Shown one piece after another: positions 19,497 to 19,936 of a stretch of 19,936 nucleotides of DNA. This DNA is from Smittium mucronatum (lineage: Eukaryota; Kickxellomycota; Harpellomycetes; Harpellales; Legeriomycetaceae): NCBI GenBank assembly GCA_001953115.1, contig LSSL01004711.1, positions 1-19,936 on the forward strand, read 5' to 3'. The position numbers and the translations under genes are program-made. Each line of letters starts with the position of its first letter. The stretch's first letter is position 1. The notes under the pieces were generated by a model. That model saw nothing but the letters and a program-made list of their open reading frames with translations, ran no database searches and was not told the DNA's origin.

Positions 19497-19936
19497 ATTA
19501 ATTAGTTATTGATTGCCTAATAAAAGACGAGTCTATTTCCAGGAACAATCCCAAGGAAAACAAAAATGAAATGCGTTTGGGCCTGAAAAGTGAAATTTAC
19601 GTAGAAACCCAAATAGAAAAGATTTATCTATTTCGTTTGTTGGGACTTTATGCTACCAAACGAGTCTTTTGATCACACGCCATAGTACCTTTTTTAGCAT
19701 GAGTTTTTGACCAAAGAAAGAGAACCAGCATGTTAAACTTATAAACATTTTATTGGTTATATTAAAGATTAATCGAATCAAAAATGCAGATGGATTGCCA
19801 AATAGAAAGATGGGACAGAATACAAAAGTGGTCGATTTTAATAAATGCACCAATAGAAAGTGTTTATTTTTTACCTTTATACAATAAGGGTCTGGTTTGT
19901 TTTAAAGAGATAGGCTATGGCTCTTTTTTTTTTCTT
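19497..19936. other. Mixed-composition stretch, nothing recognised
   Basis: A minus-strand frame of 66 codons (19853-19653) is open, hydrophobic, Phe/Leu-rich and unlike any family I know. The plus strand over the same span is also partly open. No splice or start context supports either, so I do not call a gene. The window ends in a T-rich run. Confidence 0.5.

Noticed and set aside
19653..19853. 66-codon minus-strand frame
   Set aside because: Hydrophobic, without recognisable family or start context, and within the range expected by chance.

Overview
This is nuclear DNA of an intron-containing eukaryote with a very AT-rich genome (about a quarter G+C by eye). Most of the window is long stop-dense A/T sequence with homopolymer runs, (AT)n tracts and short repeats. 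One protein-coding gene is clear: a minus-strand homologue of the spliceosomal factor Cwc21/SRRM2 (called RSR-2 in nematodes). Its SRRM2/RSR-2-like layout, the long gene-poor flanks and scattered transposon-like debris fit an invertebrate animal such as an arthropod or nematode. The sequence does not fix the taxon. No prokaryotic signals (operons, Shine-Dalgarno sites, CRISPR) were seen, and no tRNA or rRNA gene was recognised.

Layout. 1-1141: A/T desert. 1142-1321: a better-composed patch with an open frame that could be an isolated exon or a fossil. 1322-8100: desert with a few short direct and tandem repeats. 8119-8262: a G+C-richer island that looks like degenerate short-unit repeats. 8263-11770: desert holding an imperfect inverted repeat (10112-10250) and a run of 16 C (10941-10956). 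11771-12661: a clearly different block with a cluster of stem-loops, one of them capped by a TTCG tetraloop, and with broken reading frames; probably a decayed mobile element or a structured RNA locus. 12662-15946: desert, ending in the likely 3' UTR of the gene. 15947-16977: the Cwc21/SRRM2-like gene, two coding exons split by a 179-nt GT-AG intron. 16978-17480: its probable 5' flank. 17485-19936: less extreme composition with repeat debris. This part includes two tiny A-tailed insertions that share one 17-nt core and are each flanked by a perfect 14-15 bp target-site duplication, a long imperfect inverted repeat, and an unusually long open frame of unknown status.

With one confident gene there is no pathway to reconstruct. 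The gene product would act in the nucleus in pre-mRNA splicing. The rest reads as intergenic or intronic sequence shaped by AT drift and small mobile insertions. The most novel items are the two minimal retroinsertions and the stem-loop cluster at 11778-11903.
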